Source of the DNA: Syntrophobacteraceae bacterium
GTDB taxonomy: Bacteria; Desulfobacterota; Syntrophobacteria; Syntrophobacterales; Syntrophobacteraceae
NCBI GenBank assembly: GCA_003165235.1
Contig: PLSV01000132.1
Location: 1-42,341, forward strand
Direction of reading: 5' to 3'
DNA length: 42,341 nt
Under the pieces are notes generated by a model. It was given only the letters and a program-made list of their open reading frames with translations, searched no databases and was not told the origin of the DNA. The position numbers and the translations under genes were made by a program. Positions 8,294-16,210 of this stretch are shown one piece after another; the stretch's first letter is position 1, and each line of letters opens with the position of its first letter.

Positions 8294-9414
8294 GCGCCGG
8301 AGAAGCCTCAGGGGACCTGCATGGTTCCCATCTTGCCCGCGCAATATGGTCTATCGCCCCCCAAACGCGCCTCTCCTGTCTTGGGGGACCCCACCTGCAA
8401 GCCGAAGGCGTTCGGGTCATCGTCGATAATCGAAGCCTTTCGGTTGTAGGAGTCTCGGAACTGGCAGGCCATATCCGGGCATTCTATAGCGCCTGGGTAA
8501 AGATCAGGTCCCACCTTCTTGCAAGTCATCCCGCAATGGTCGTATTGATCGACTTTCCCGATTTCAATCTGTTTCTTGGGAAATTCGCCAAAAAAATCGG
8601 CGCCAAAGTCTTTTATTACATAAGTCCGCAGGTCTGGAGCTGGCGGGAAGGCCGCATAAACAAAATCAGGAGGCTTGTGGACCGGATGGCGGTTATCCTG
8701 CCGTTCGAGAAAAACTTCTATGCCTCGCATGGTATAGAGGTCGATTATGTAGGTCATCCGCTGGTTGATGTAATGGCCGATTTGCCGGACAAAGATCAAT
8801 GCGACCGGCTCTATCACAATTTCAGCGGACCTCTCGTCGGATTGCTCCCCGGTAGTCGGCGCAGCGAGATTAAGCTTCTTTTTGACATCCTGATGGACGC
8901 CGGCCGAATCATCTCGTGGTCCTTCCCGGCCGCCAGGTTCATAATCCCGGTGGCCTCTTCGCTGGACGCTCGAGATATCGAAACCAGGGCCGCGCGATGG
9001 TCCCTGCCCGTGCAGGTGCTGCGCAACGACACCTACGGCGCCGTAAGGGCGTGTGACCTGATCCTCACTGTGTCCGGCACGGTTACCCTGGAAGCCGCGA
9101 TTCTAGAAACCCCCATGATAGTTATCTACAAAGTCTCCAGGCTCAGCAAGCAAATCGGCAAGCGGCTTATTCGGGTCAAATTCGCCGGGCTGCCCAATTT
9201 GATAGCTGACAGGTCCATAGCCCCCGAATTTGTGTTTTTGGAGGAGCCTACCGCGCCCCGTCTTGCCGAGTGCGCCATCAGGTTTTTAAGTGACCCGGCC
9301 CTTCTGGACCAGCAACGCTTGGAGCTGAGGCGCATTCACAAGCAGCTTGGCGCCCCCGGCATATCCGCCAGGGTCGCGCGGCTCGCCCTGGATACGGCGA
9401 AGGGAGTGCTGTGA
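8278..9414 (+). CDS. lpxB: Lipid-A-disaccharide synthase LpxB
   Basis: LpxB condenses lipid X with UDP-2,3-diacylglucosamine to the tetra-acyl disaccharide; it is a GT19 glycosyltransferase at the inner membrane. The 378-residue product begins EIFISAGEASGDLHGS, the family's N-terminal signature. It also has YYISPQVWSWREGRI, LLPGSRRSEI (nucleotide-sugar binding) and LTVSGTVTLEAAI. The start is TTG at 8278, because the conserved first strand begins two residues later and no ATG is available. It lies inside the last 16 bases of the lpxI fusion gene. The lipid A block ends here; lpxK, msbA and kdtA are not in the window. Confidence 0.95.
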   Translation: MEIFISAGEASGDLHGSHLARAIWSIAPQTRLSCLGGPHLQAEGVRVIVDNRSLSVVGVSELAGHIRAFYSAWVKIRSHLLASHPAMVVLIDFPDFNLFLGKFAKKIGAKVFYYISPQVWSWREGRINKIRRLVDRMAVILPFEKNFYASHGIEVDYVGHPLVDVMADLPDKDQCDRLYHNFSGPLVGLLPGSRRSEIKLLFDILMDAGRIISWSFPAARFIIPVASSLDARDIETRAARWSLPVQVLRNDTYGAVRACDLILTVSGTVTLEAAILETPMIVIYKVSRLSKQIGKRLIRVKFAGLPNLIADRSIAPEFVFLEEPTAPRLAECAIRFLSDPALLDQQRLELRRIHKQLGAPGISARVARLALDTAKGVL

Positions 9415-9482
9415 GGTTTTGCCGGCAGGCCGCATTGACGGCGTACGACGCGGCCCTGTGTTTGATCTGGCCGGCGCTCTGC

Positions 9483-10016
9483 TTATGAGCATCTCTCAGT
9501 GAAAAGCGTTGCAATCTCATCGGCGATCTGGATGGTCTGTTTTCCCTCTGTATCGATTTCGAGGATCGCAACCTGGGCGTAGAGAGGTTCGCGCTCGGAA
9601 AGAACTTTTACGATCTCTTCCTTCATCGGTAGCTCGGAGAGCGGGGGGCGTGTTCGAAGTGATCCAGGGTCTGAGCTTAATCGAGCGTAAATTGTTTGAG
9701 GCATGGCCTTCAGCCAGACTGTGAAAAAATGCTTCCGGAGCAGTCTGCGGTTTTGTGGATCGAGGACAATCCCTCCTCCGGCGCCGACCACAAGTCCTCT
9801 CTGCTCGCTGATGATCTCAAGCAGGCCGGATTCTGATCTCCTGAAAGAATCCCAGCCGTCCTGTTTCACCCATGTCGCTATGTCGCGCCCGGCGCTCGAG
9901 GTCAGGCCCTGGTCCATATCAACGAATTCCCTGCCGAGTTTCCTGGCAAGAATTTCCCCGACCGTGCTCTTGCCCGTTGCACGAAATCCAATAAGTGCTA
10001 TATTGCGCTGTCTCAT
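9483..10016 (-). CDS. aroK: Shikimate kinase
   Basis: This enzyme phosphorylates shikimate in the chorismate pathway. From the chosen ATG at 10016 (MRQRNIALIG) the product is 177 residues, normal for AroK/AroL. It has Walker A GFRATGKST, the shikimate-binding aspartate region FVDMDQ, an arginine in GWDSFRRSE, the glycine triplet GAGGGIVL and the LID-type TRPPL segment. An upstream in-frame start at 10067 would add a hydrophobic stretch unlike the family, so I reject it. The gene converges on lpxB and diverges from the DUF374 gene across about 40 bases. Whether it is aroK or aroL cannot be told. Confidence 0.9.
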   Translation of the reverse strand: MRQRNIALIGFRATGKSTVGEILARKLGREFVDMDQGLTSSAGRDIATWVKQDGWDSFRRSESGLLEIISEQRGLVVGAGGGIVLDPQNRRLLRKHFFTVWLKAMPQTIYARLSSDPGSLRTRPPLSELPMKEEIVKVLSEREPLYAQVAILEIDTEGKQTIQIADEIATLFTERCS

Positions 10017-10055
10017 GTAAAGTCCGATACGCACCGAAACACATGCAAAAAAATT

Positions 10056-10757
10056 ATGGATGCCCACTCTTTAAATATACACGATAAACTGCAAAAACGC
10101 CGAAGCATTGCGGAATACATGCCATTTTTGCCTCCCGTTACCGCAGCGGCTCTTAGACTGCTTCACCGGACCTGCCGGTTTGAGATCGTTGGGGAAGAAA
10201 TTTACCGGACCTTTAATGATGTCGAAGGGCCCAGGCTCGCCGCCTTCTGGCATTTCTCCTATCCTTCCATACTGTATTTTTTCCGCGATCAGGGCTACCT
10301 TACCATAACCAGCCGCAGCCGCGACGGAGAGCTTGCCGCGCGGATGGCGCAAAGCCTTGGGTATTTTCCTTTCAGAGGTTCGCCCGGAAAGGGCGGGGTC
10401 GCCGCGCTGAAAGGGATAATTTCCGCTTTTCGGGACAGTCGGGGAGGCGGGTTTGTGGCTGACGGGTCTCAAGGGCCAGCCCGGGTTGCCCAAAAAGGAC
10501 TGCTGCTTCTGGCCATGTACTCAGGCTGTCCCATATATCCGGTCGGCATCGCCGCCGACAGGTGCTGGCGATTCCGAACCTGGGACAAGACGCTGCTCCC
10601 GAAGCCTTTTGCCAAAGTGGCTGTCTCTTGGGGTCCCGTGATACAGGTCGTGCGGGGGGCTTCGCCGGTTGAAATCGAAGAGTGCCGCCTCCGGCTTGAG
10701 CGAACCCTCAACGAAATCACCGGGCAAGCCGAGAAGGCCGCAGGAGGGTTTGCATAA
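10056..10757 (+). CDS. DUF374 family (lysophospholipid acyltransferase-like) protein
   Basis: The 233-residue protein belongs to DUF374, a branch of the LPLAT acyltransferase superfamily often found near lipid A and Kdo genes. Visible features are a membrane-proximal N-terminus (PFLPPVTAAALRLLHRTC), the HX4D-like region replaced by AAFWHFSYPS, then TITSRSRDGELAARM, FPFRGSPGKGGVAALK and VADGSQGPARVAQKG. These match the family's SRDGE, RGSS-x-GG and DGPxGP blocks. The role is unproven; transfer of an acyl chain to a lipid A or phospholipid acceptor is the usual guess. The ATG lacks a clear Shine-Dalgarno, so the start is tentative. The divergent neighbour is shikimate kinase. Confidence 0.8.
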   Translation: MDAHSLNIHDKLQKRRSIAEYMPFLPPVTAAALRLLHRTCRFEIVGEEIYRTFNDVEGPRLAAFWHFSYPSILYFFRDQGYLTITSRSRDGELAARMAQSLGYFPFRGSPGKGGVAALKGIISAFRDSRGGGFVADGSQGPARVAQKGLLLLAMYSGCPIYPVGIAADRCWRFRTWDKTLLPKPFAKVAVSWGPVIQVVRGASPVEIEECRLRLERTLNEITGQAEKAAGGFA

Positions 10758-10774
10758 AGTGGTAAATCTGCTAA

Positions 10775-10782
10775 TATATTAT
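10775..10782 (+). promoter_or_regulatory. AT-rich -10-like region upstream of rnpB
   Basis: TATATTAT lies about 40 bases before the first helix of rnpB, in an otherwise GC-rich stretch. A TTTGCA at 10749-10754 is rather far for a -35 box. This is a plausible promoter only by position. Confidence 0.35.
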
Positions 10783-10821
10783 AAGGAAAGGGGTTGCCCT
10801 CCGGGAGAACTAAAGGTGTGT

Positions 10822-11202
10822 CCGGAGTAGGGCAGATGATCGCCGGTCACGTTCCAGTGTGACTGGAGGAAAGTCCGGGCTCCATAGGGCAGGGTGCTGG
10901 GTAACTCCCAGTCTCGGTGACGAGGAGGAAAGCGCAACAGAAAGCAAACCGCCTCCCGCGCTCGCGCGAGGGGTAAGGGTGAAACGGTGAGGTAAGAGCT
11001 CACCGGTCCCGGTGGCGACATCGGGAGCCAGGCAAACCCCACTCGGAGCAAGACCGAATAGGAGAGCGTTTGAGGGCTGCCCGTCCGATGCTCTCGGGTT
11101 GGTCGCTTGATCCCGCCGGTAACGGCGGGGCCAGAGGAATGATCATGCCCTGTTTGTCCTGGGACATTCAGGGAACAGAACCCGGCTTATGCCCTGCTCC
11201 GG
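10822..11202 (+). ncRNA. rnpB: RNase P RNA, bacterial type A
   Basis: This is the catalytic RNA of RNase P, which matures tRNA 5' ends. The universal blocks are visible in order: GGAGGAAAGTCCGGGCTCC (10865-10883), CAGAAAGCAAACCGCC (about 10937-10952), AGAGGAATGATCA (about 11134-11145) and ACAGAACCCGGCTTA (11175-11189). The ends pair as helix P1: CCGGAGTAGGGCA (10822-10834) with TGCCCTGCTCCGG (11190-11202), with one G-T pair. A T-rich run (about 11210-11219, AATTTTTTC) follows and may end the transcript. About 380 nt is normal for type A. The 5' end could lie slightly upstream of P1. Confidence 0.95.
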
Positions 11203-11239
11203 GATCCCTTTAATTTTTTCTGGCTGGTTATTTGCACAA

Positions 11240-11956
11240 ATGCGGAAGACATGCGTCATCGTGCCCGCTGCTGGAAGCGGGACCAGGATGGGGGGCGCCA
11301 TACCCAAGCAGTTTATCCGGCTGGCCGGAAAGCCGTTGCTGGCTCATACCTTGAGTGCGCTCGCAAACCTGCCCTTTATCTCCATCATTTTTCTGATCGT
11401 TGCCGAAAGGCATATTCCGGACGCCGGGGAGGTTGTCTCCGGGTGGAGTCGCCAACGAGCTTCGAGCTTGCCCGAGATTGCAATAACAACGGGAGGCGCC
11501 CAGAGGAGAGACAGCGTCTATAATGGACTCAAAAAGCTTCCGGCTGAATGTGACTGGGTGATGATTCATGACGCTGTGCGACCTTTCGCAAGCCCTGGCC
11601 TTATCAAAGCGGTTTGGGAAGGCGCCCGGAAGGCCGGCGCCTGCATAGCGGCCATGCCCTCAACGGACACCGTAAAACACGCCCGTGACGGCGTAGTGCG
11701 GGAGACTTTGTCTCGAGATGAGATCTGGCTTGTGCAGACGCCACAGGTTTTCCGGAAGCAAATTGTCGTCGCCGCCTATGAAAAAGCGGTCGCGGCAGGT
11801 TGGACAGGGACCGATGACGCCTCTTTTGTCGAACGCATGGGGGTCCCCGTATCCATTGTGCATGGCGAACGCACAAACATAAAGGTGACAACCCCGGAAG
11901 ACCTCCAGTGGGCGGAATGGTTTCTCTCCGTGAGAATCGGGAAAGGGGGGCTCTGA
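11240..11956 (+). CDS. ispD: 2-C-methyl-D-erythritol 4-phosphate cytidylyltransferase IspD
   Basis: IspD couples MEP to CTP in the non-mevalonate isoprenoid pathway. From ATG 11240 the product is 238 residues. It has the CTP-binding motif VPAAGSGTRMGGAIPKQF at the N-terminus, ITTGGAQRRDSVYNGL, HDAVRPF, and a C-terminal TNIKVTTPEDL segment. A more upstream in-frame ATG at 11189 lies inside the 3' end of rnpB and adds a non-family extension, so I use the internal start. The stop overlaps the ispF start (TGATG), so the two enzymes are translated together. Confidence 0.95.
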   Translation: MRKTCVIVPAAGSGTRMGGAIPKQFIRLAGKPLLAHTLSALANLPFISIIFLIVAERHIPDAGEVVSGWSRQRASSLPEIAITTGGAQRRDSVYNGLKKLPAECDWVMIHDAVRPFASPGLIKAVWEGARKAGACIAAMPSTDTVKHARDGVVRETLSRDEIWLVQTPQVFRKQIVVAAYEKAVAAGWTGTDDASFVERMGVPVSIVHGERTNIKVTTPEDLQWAEWFLSVRIGKGGL

Positions 11957-12438
11957 TGCGGGTCGGATTCGGCTATGACGTGCACAGGCTCGTTCCGGGG
12001 CGCCCGCTGATCCTCGGAGGGATCGAAATTCCATTCGAACACGGTCTTCTTGGCCACTCGGATGCTGATGTCTTGCTCCACGCCATTTGCGACGCCATGA
12101 TCGGTGCGGCCGCCCTGGGGGACATAGGCGCTCATTTTCCGGATACCAGTCCCGAATTCAAAGGCATATCCAGCCTGATACTGTTGGGCAGGACGGCGGC
12201 TCTTCTAACAGGGCGAGGGTTTCGCCTGAAAAATATCGACTCCACAATTGTGGCCCAGAGGCCAAGACTCTCTCCTTTCATACCTCAAATGGTCAAAAGA
12301 ATTTCCGGCCAAATCGGGCTTGCATCAGACTGTGTCAATATCAAAGCCAAAACGACAGAGACCTTGGGGTTTGCGGGACGCGAGGAGGGGATTGCGGCAT
12401 ATGCGGTCGCCCTCGTCGAGGAACCTGCGGAGCAATAA
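11956..12438 (+). CDS. ispF: 2-C-methyl-D-erythritol 2,4-cyclodiphosphate synthase IspF
   Basis: IspF cyclises CDP-ME-2-phosphate to MEcPP in the MEP pathway. The 160-residue product begins MRVGFGYDVHRL, in which Asp and His bind the metal. It continues with GHSDADVLLHAICDA, HFPDTSPEFKG and the nucleotide-binding AKTTETLGFAGREEG. The start at 11956 overlaps the ispD stop and follows GGGAAAGGGGGG. A longer frame start at 11908 lies inside ispD and is not needed. Full length for the family. Confidence 0.96.
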   Translation: MRVGFGYDVHRLVPGRPLILGGIEIPFEHGLLGHSDADVLLHAICDAMIGAAALGDIGAHFPDTSPEFKGISSLILLGRTAALLTGRGFRLKNIDSTIVAQRPRLSPFIPQMVKRISGQIGLASDCVNIKAKTTETLGFAGREEGIAAYAVALVEEPAEQ

Positions 12439-12544
12439 GAAGGCGGTGGCTCGAACCACCTTAAAGGTTTAAATTAAATCCAGCAGATGATAAATAGTTT
12501 CCTTCGGTCGTTCAGTGGATAGCTCAAGAGGGGATTGGCGTTTG

Positions 12545-14029
12545 ATGACTTTGCAGATCTACAATACCCTGACCGGGAAAAAGGAGGAATTCGTTCCTCT
12601 GGAACCGGGCAGGATACGAATGTACGTGTGCGGGATCACCGCGTATGACTTATGCCACATTGGACATGCCCGCTCCGGCATTGTCTTCGACGTTATCTAC
12701 CGGTTTCTTTTGAGCCTCGGATATCAGGTTACTTATGTTCGCAACTTTACAGACATCGACGACAAAATCATCCGGCGGGCAGCCGAGGAGGGGACCGATT
12801 ATCGTACGATCGCCAACCGGTACATCCGAACCTTCTATGAAGATATGGACGGCTTGGGCCTTCTGCGCCCCAGTACCGAGCCTCTTGCAACCGAGCACAT
12901 TCCTGAAATGATCGAAATCGTCCGCAAGCTTGTTGAAAAGGGCGCTGCGTACAAGGCCGGAACAGACGTCTATTTCAGGGTGGACCGGTTCTCTGGCTAC
13001 GGGAAGCTCTCCGGGCGCGATACAGAAGACATGATGGCGGGCGCCAGGGTCGAGATTGACGAAAACAAGATAAATCCGCTCGATTTTGTTCTTTGGAAAG
13101 GAAGCAAGCCTGGAGAACCGGCCTGGGAAAGTCCTTGGGGGCCGGGGAGGCCGGGCTGGCATATCGAGTGTTCCGCTATGGCGACCAGGTATTTGGGGCT
13201 GACCGTAGACCTGCACGGAGGTGGGAAGGACCTGGTCTTTCCTCATCACGAAAATGAGATCGCGCAAAGTGAAACGGCTTTTGAGGCGCCTTTCGTGCGC
13301 TATTGGGTGCACAACGGTTTCGTCAACGTCAATAACGAGAAGATGTCCAAGTCGCTCGGAAACTTCTTTACCATCCGGGATGTGCTGCGCTATGTGCATC
13401 CTGAATCGCTGAGGCTGTTTGTTCTCAGCAAGCATTACAGAAGCCCTGTCGATTTTTCGGATGAGGCCCTGAGGGAAGCCGAACGAGGGATCGATCGCCT
13501 CTACGGCGCCATCGAGTTCGTGCAGCAAAAGGCGGCTAAATCGGAAGACGCCGAATATTCCGGAGAGGTCGTGAGGATGCTGGACCCGGAGTTGTACGAA
13601 AAGGCGGAGTCGCTCCCCGCATTGTTTGCGGGCGCCATGAGCAACGATTTCAACACTGCCCAGGCAATAGGCTATATTTTCGTTCTCCAGAGAAATCTTC
13701 AGCGCTTTCTGGACAAATTCGGAAACAGGAATCTTAAAGGCCCCGCCGCACAGCTCGCCAGAAAGGCGGCAGATTCTCTGTTGAAACAATGCAATACCCT
13801 GGGGCTGCTGATGCTTGAACCTGGGATCTTTTTGGACCAGCAGAGAAGGCTCAAACTGAAGACGACCGGCGTTAGCGAAAAGGAATTGAACGAGCTTATA
13901 GCCCTGCGCCATAAAGCCCGCCAGGAAAAAAATTTTACCGAAGCCGACCGAATCCGCCTGGAACTCGAGGCAAAACATGTCCACCTCGAAGACTTCTCGG
14001 GGGGAACAAAGTGGCGGGTGAGTTTTTAG
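12545..14029 (+). CDS. cysS: Cysteinyl-tRNA synthetase
   Basis: This class I aminoacyl-tRNA synthetase charges tRNA-Cys. From ATG 12545 the product is 494 residues. The zinc-binding cysteine is in MYVCGITAYD, followed by the HIGH signature (CHIGHARSG), RNFTDIDDKI, the zinc/cysteine-site segment GWHIECSAMA, FPHHENEIAQSE and the KMSKS loop (NEKMSKSLGN). The C-terminal DALR-type anticodon region follows (about 340-494). An in-frame ATG ten codons upstream (12515) is possible, but MTLQIYNT is the usual beginning and AGAGGGG lies upstream of it. It follows ispF by about 100 bases without a promoter I can identify. Confidence 0.96.
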   Translation: MTLQIYNTLTGKKEEFVPLEPGRIRMYVCGITAYDLCHIGHARSGIVFDVIYRFLLSLGYQVTYVRNFTDIDDKIIRRAAEEGTDYRTIANRYIRTFYEDMDGLGLLRPSTEPLATEHIPEMIEIVRKLVEKGAAYKAGTDVYFRVDRFSGYGKLSGRDTEDMMAGARVEIDENKINPLDFVLWKGSKPGEPAWESPWGPGRPGWHIECSAMATRYLGLTVDLHGGGKDLVFPHHENEIAQSETAFEAPFVRYWVHNGFVNVNNEKMSKSLGNFFTIRDVLRYVHPESLRLFVLSKHYRSPVDFSDEALREAERGIDRLYGAIEFVQQKAAKSEDAEYSGEVVRMLDPELYEKAESLPALFAGAMSNDFNTAQAIGYIFVLQRNLQRFLDKFGNRNLKGPAAQLARKAADSLLKQCNTLGLLMLEPGIFLDQQRRLKLKTTGVSEKELNELIALRHKARQEKNFTEADRIRLELEAKHVHLEDFSGGTKWRVSF

Positions 14030-14146
14030 TCCTCAAACTTTCCGCCTGGCGTAGCCCATTGGAAAACCTTCCTGCAATACCTGTACGAAAGGACAAGGAC
14101 GTGCAGGCAATGCCGGGACGTTGAGGCGGTTGCTCGATTATGTGGG

Positions 14147-15421
14147 CTAAATTTTTATAAAAATATGCTTTCGCCACATAATCCATGCGATTAGAAACAT
14201 AAGCAGGAGAATCAGGAGCGCGTAGAGCAAAGAAGCGGTTTCCGATTTTGCAATAGGGGTGCACAAGCTGTTGAACAGGAAAGATTGGCAGTCTATATCC
14301 CGTGCTATGGCCGTGGGCAGATTCAAGATCCTGAGCGTAGTGTCGAAGACTCCCGATAGCACATATACCGTGATAGGATTCAGTCCGAATATAATGAATG
14401 GTTTAGCCCATCGAGAAAAATCTGCGATATCGATCAGCCAGTGAAAGAAAGCCAGGCAAACAAGAGCCATCCCCGCCATGAATATGCTGAAAGTGCTCGT
14501 CCATATGCTCTTGTTTATCGGCAGCCAGAGATCGAGTATGTAACCGGCGATGAGCAGAACCAGGCCTGCGCACAGCATGCCGGCGACTTTCCTGCGCTCG
14601 GGCAAAGAAGACATGAGCCATTGTCCCGTAAGCACTCCGAAAAGAGTGGTGGCGATGGCGGGAATTGTGCTCACAATCCCTTCCGGGTCCCATTTCCCAT
14701 CATAATATGACCACATGTGCCCGCTCAAGAAAAGCGAATCGACCCAGGCGGCGAAATTTTTCCCCGGCTCAAGCACCCCGGCGCCGATCCCCGGCACTGG
14801 TATGAACCGCATCATCAGCCAGTAGGAGGCAAGCAGGCCGATAAGCCATAAGATGCGGCCTCTCAAATCCGTTTGCAGGAGAATCAGAGAAGCAAAAAAA
14901 TAACAGAGGGCAATTCTTTGCAGGACCCCGGGTATGCGGATCGTTGACAGGTAGAATGTTGGAAAAATACTAACAAAAAGCCCAAGCGCGAAAAGAATGA
15001 TAGTTCGTCTCAGGAGCCGGAGCATAGACGCCGAATGTCGTATGCTTTCTTCTTCTTGTTTTGCAAATGAAAAGACGAGCGAAACTCCAACTATGAAAAG
15101 AAAGAATGGAAAGACAGTGTCGGCAAAAGTCCATCCGTTCCAGGCCGCGTGGCTCAAAGGTGAATAGACGGTCTTAGTATCCCCGGGGCTGTTTACGAGT
15201 ATCATCAGGGCGATTGTAAGGCCGCGAAAGGCGTCCAGCGAGGCTAGTCGTCCCGTAGGGGCAGCCGGACCGGAATCGGGGGCGGGGGTGGGCTGACGTT
15301 CCAGGCATTTCTCGTTCGGCTGCGAAAAGCATCCATGCAGTTTCGCTTTCTCATTTTTAAAACGCTTCTGCTGGACTGGCGCCGGGGTGCTCAATGAAAC
15401 GATCCTCACTAGGCAAATCAA
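14147..15421 (-). CDS. DUF5009/HGSNAT-like multi-pass membrane protein (heparan-alpha-glucosaminide N-acetyltransferase family)
   Basis: The 424-residue protein has about ten transmembrane segments. Family marks are LDAFRGLTIALMILVNSPGD and, after it, the His-containing SHAAWNGWTFADTVFPFFLF. The relative HGSNAT moves acetyl groups from cytoplasmic acetyl-CoA to an amino sugar across the membrane. The bacterial role is not known; acetylation of a periplasmic amino sugar or glycan is a family-based inference. The first ~58 residues are polar and unlike the family, and no internal Met precedes the domain, so the true start may be a GTG or TTG further in. It converges with cysS. A truncated paralogue lies at about 41259-41712. 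Confidence 0.8.
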   Translation of the reverse strand: MICLVRIVSLSTPAPVQQKRFKNEKAKLHGCFSQPNEKCLERQPTPAPDSGPAAPTGRLASLDAFRGLTIALMILVNSPGDTKTVYSPLSHAAWNGWTFADTVFPFFLFIVGVSLVFSFAKQEEESIRHSASMLRLLRRTIILFALGLFVSIFPTFYLSTIRIPGVLQRIALCYFFASLILLQTDLRGRILWLIGLLASYWLMMRFIPVPGIGAGVLEPGKNFAAWVDSLFLSGHMWSYYDGKWDPEGIVSTIPAIATTLFGVLTGQWLMSSLPERRKVAGMLCAGLVLLIAGYILDLWLPINKSIWTSTFSIFMAGMALVCLAFFHWLIDIADFSRWAKPFIIFGLNPITVYVLSGVFDTTLRILNLPTAIARDIDCQSFLFNSLCTPIAKSETASLLYALLILLLMFLIAWIMWRKHIFIKI

Positions 15422-15650
15422 AACCGCATATAGCGGCGCTTTTTTAATCTAAATCAGTTGAAAGTGCTTCGGAAGGGGATAGTCTCATAAGATTGCTGGA
15501 GGGGCAAGATCAAAGCAATAATTTCGACTCGCCCACAGACTCGCGGACGCAGAGATACGCAAACACACAGGCTCAAAGATGGGGCATCACAGCGCGGCTG
15601 CACGGGCACAGGGATGCGTGGCGCCCCTCTGTCTCACTGTCCCGTCTTTA

Positions 15651-15896
15651 TCAAATATCTTCCTTGGTTACAATCGAAAGCCCAAAAAGGGAAAAAAACC
15701 GGTCTACCCAATATTTAATAGGGAAAAGGGCCAAAACATAGAAAGTGACCAAAAAAATAACTGTAAATTCGATAGAGGAGCCAAGCGGATCGGGTAGCGA
15801 TTGTTGATAATCCCATATTCGCCGCAAAAACAGGGCTCCTAAACCCCAGAAAACAAGAACCGTGCACCAACTCAAAGGTTTTCTCATTTTTTTCAT
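15651..15896 (-). CDS. Small two-helix membrane protein, hypothetical
   Basis: From an ATG at 15896 (MKKMRKPLSWCT) this 81-residue product has two hydrophobic helices, LSWCTVLVFWGLGALFL and FTVIFLVTFYVLALFPI, with a polar turn between. The arrangement is coherent for a small inner-membrane protein, but no family is recognised. An in-frame start at 15965 is possible. Its neighbours, a DUF5009 protein and a disulfide reductase, do not suggest a role. Confidence 0.4.
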   Translation of the reverse strand: MKKMRKPLSWCTVLVFWGLGALFLRRIWDYQQSLPDPLGSSIEFTVIFLVTFYVLALFPIKYWVDRFFSLFGLSIVTKEDI

Positions 15897-16210
15897 AATC
15901 TCGAACCTCGTTGGAAGGCAGGCTTTCCCTCCGCTAATTTCATTTCTTCTGGTCCAGGATTTCAATAAGGTGGATTGGGTATTCTGCCCCGTACACGACG
16001 GTAGTTTTGATAGCGCACTCTATGCGTCATGAAATGGATCGAGAGCTTAATTTTTCATGACATAGAGCATGCCTGAATACCGGCAAAATCAGATACAGGG
16101 AAAAATTGGACCAGCCCGTGGCGCTGTGGGGCGAGTTTACTTATATTTTGAGTGTTTAGAGGATTACTGGGGGCAAACACGAAAGTATCAAAATTCGAAG
16201 AGGGGGAGAA
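15897..16210. other. Intergenic region, nothing recognised
   Basis: About 310 bases between the small membrane protein and the disulfide reductase. It presumably carries the promoter of one or both genes, but I see no clear -35/-10 pair, palindrome or RNA structure. A Shine-Dalgarno GAGGGGGAGA stands before the ATG at 16211. Confidence 0.4.

Noticed and set aside
12440..12470. A tRNA T-arm-like sequence on the minus strand (GGTGGTTCGAGCCACC) between ispF and cysS
   Set aside because: The loop is one base short and no acceptor, D or anticodon arm can be built around it. It is more likely a small hairpin.
15424..15445. CCGC-ATATA-GCGG followed by six T, terminator-like on the plus strand
   Set aside because: The stem is only four base pairs and no plus-strand gene ends there; it lies just upstream of the minus-strand HGSNAT-like gene.
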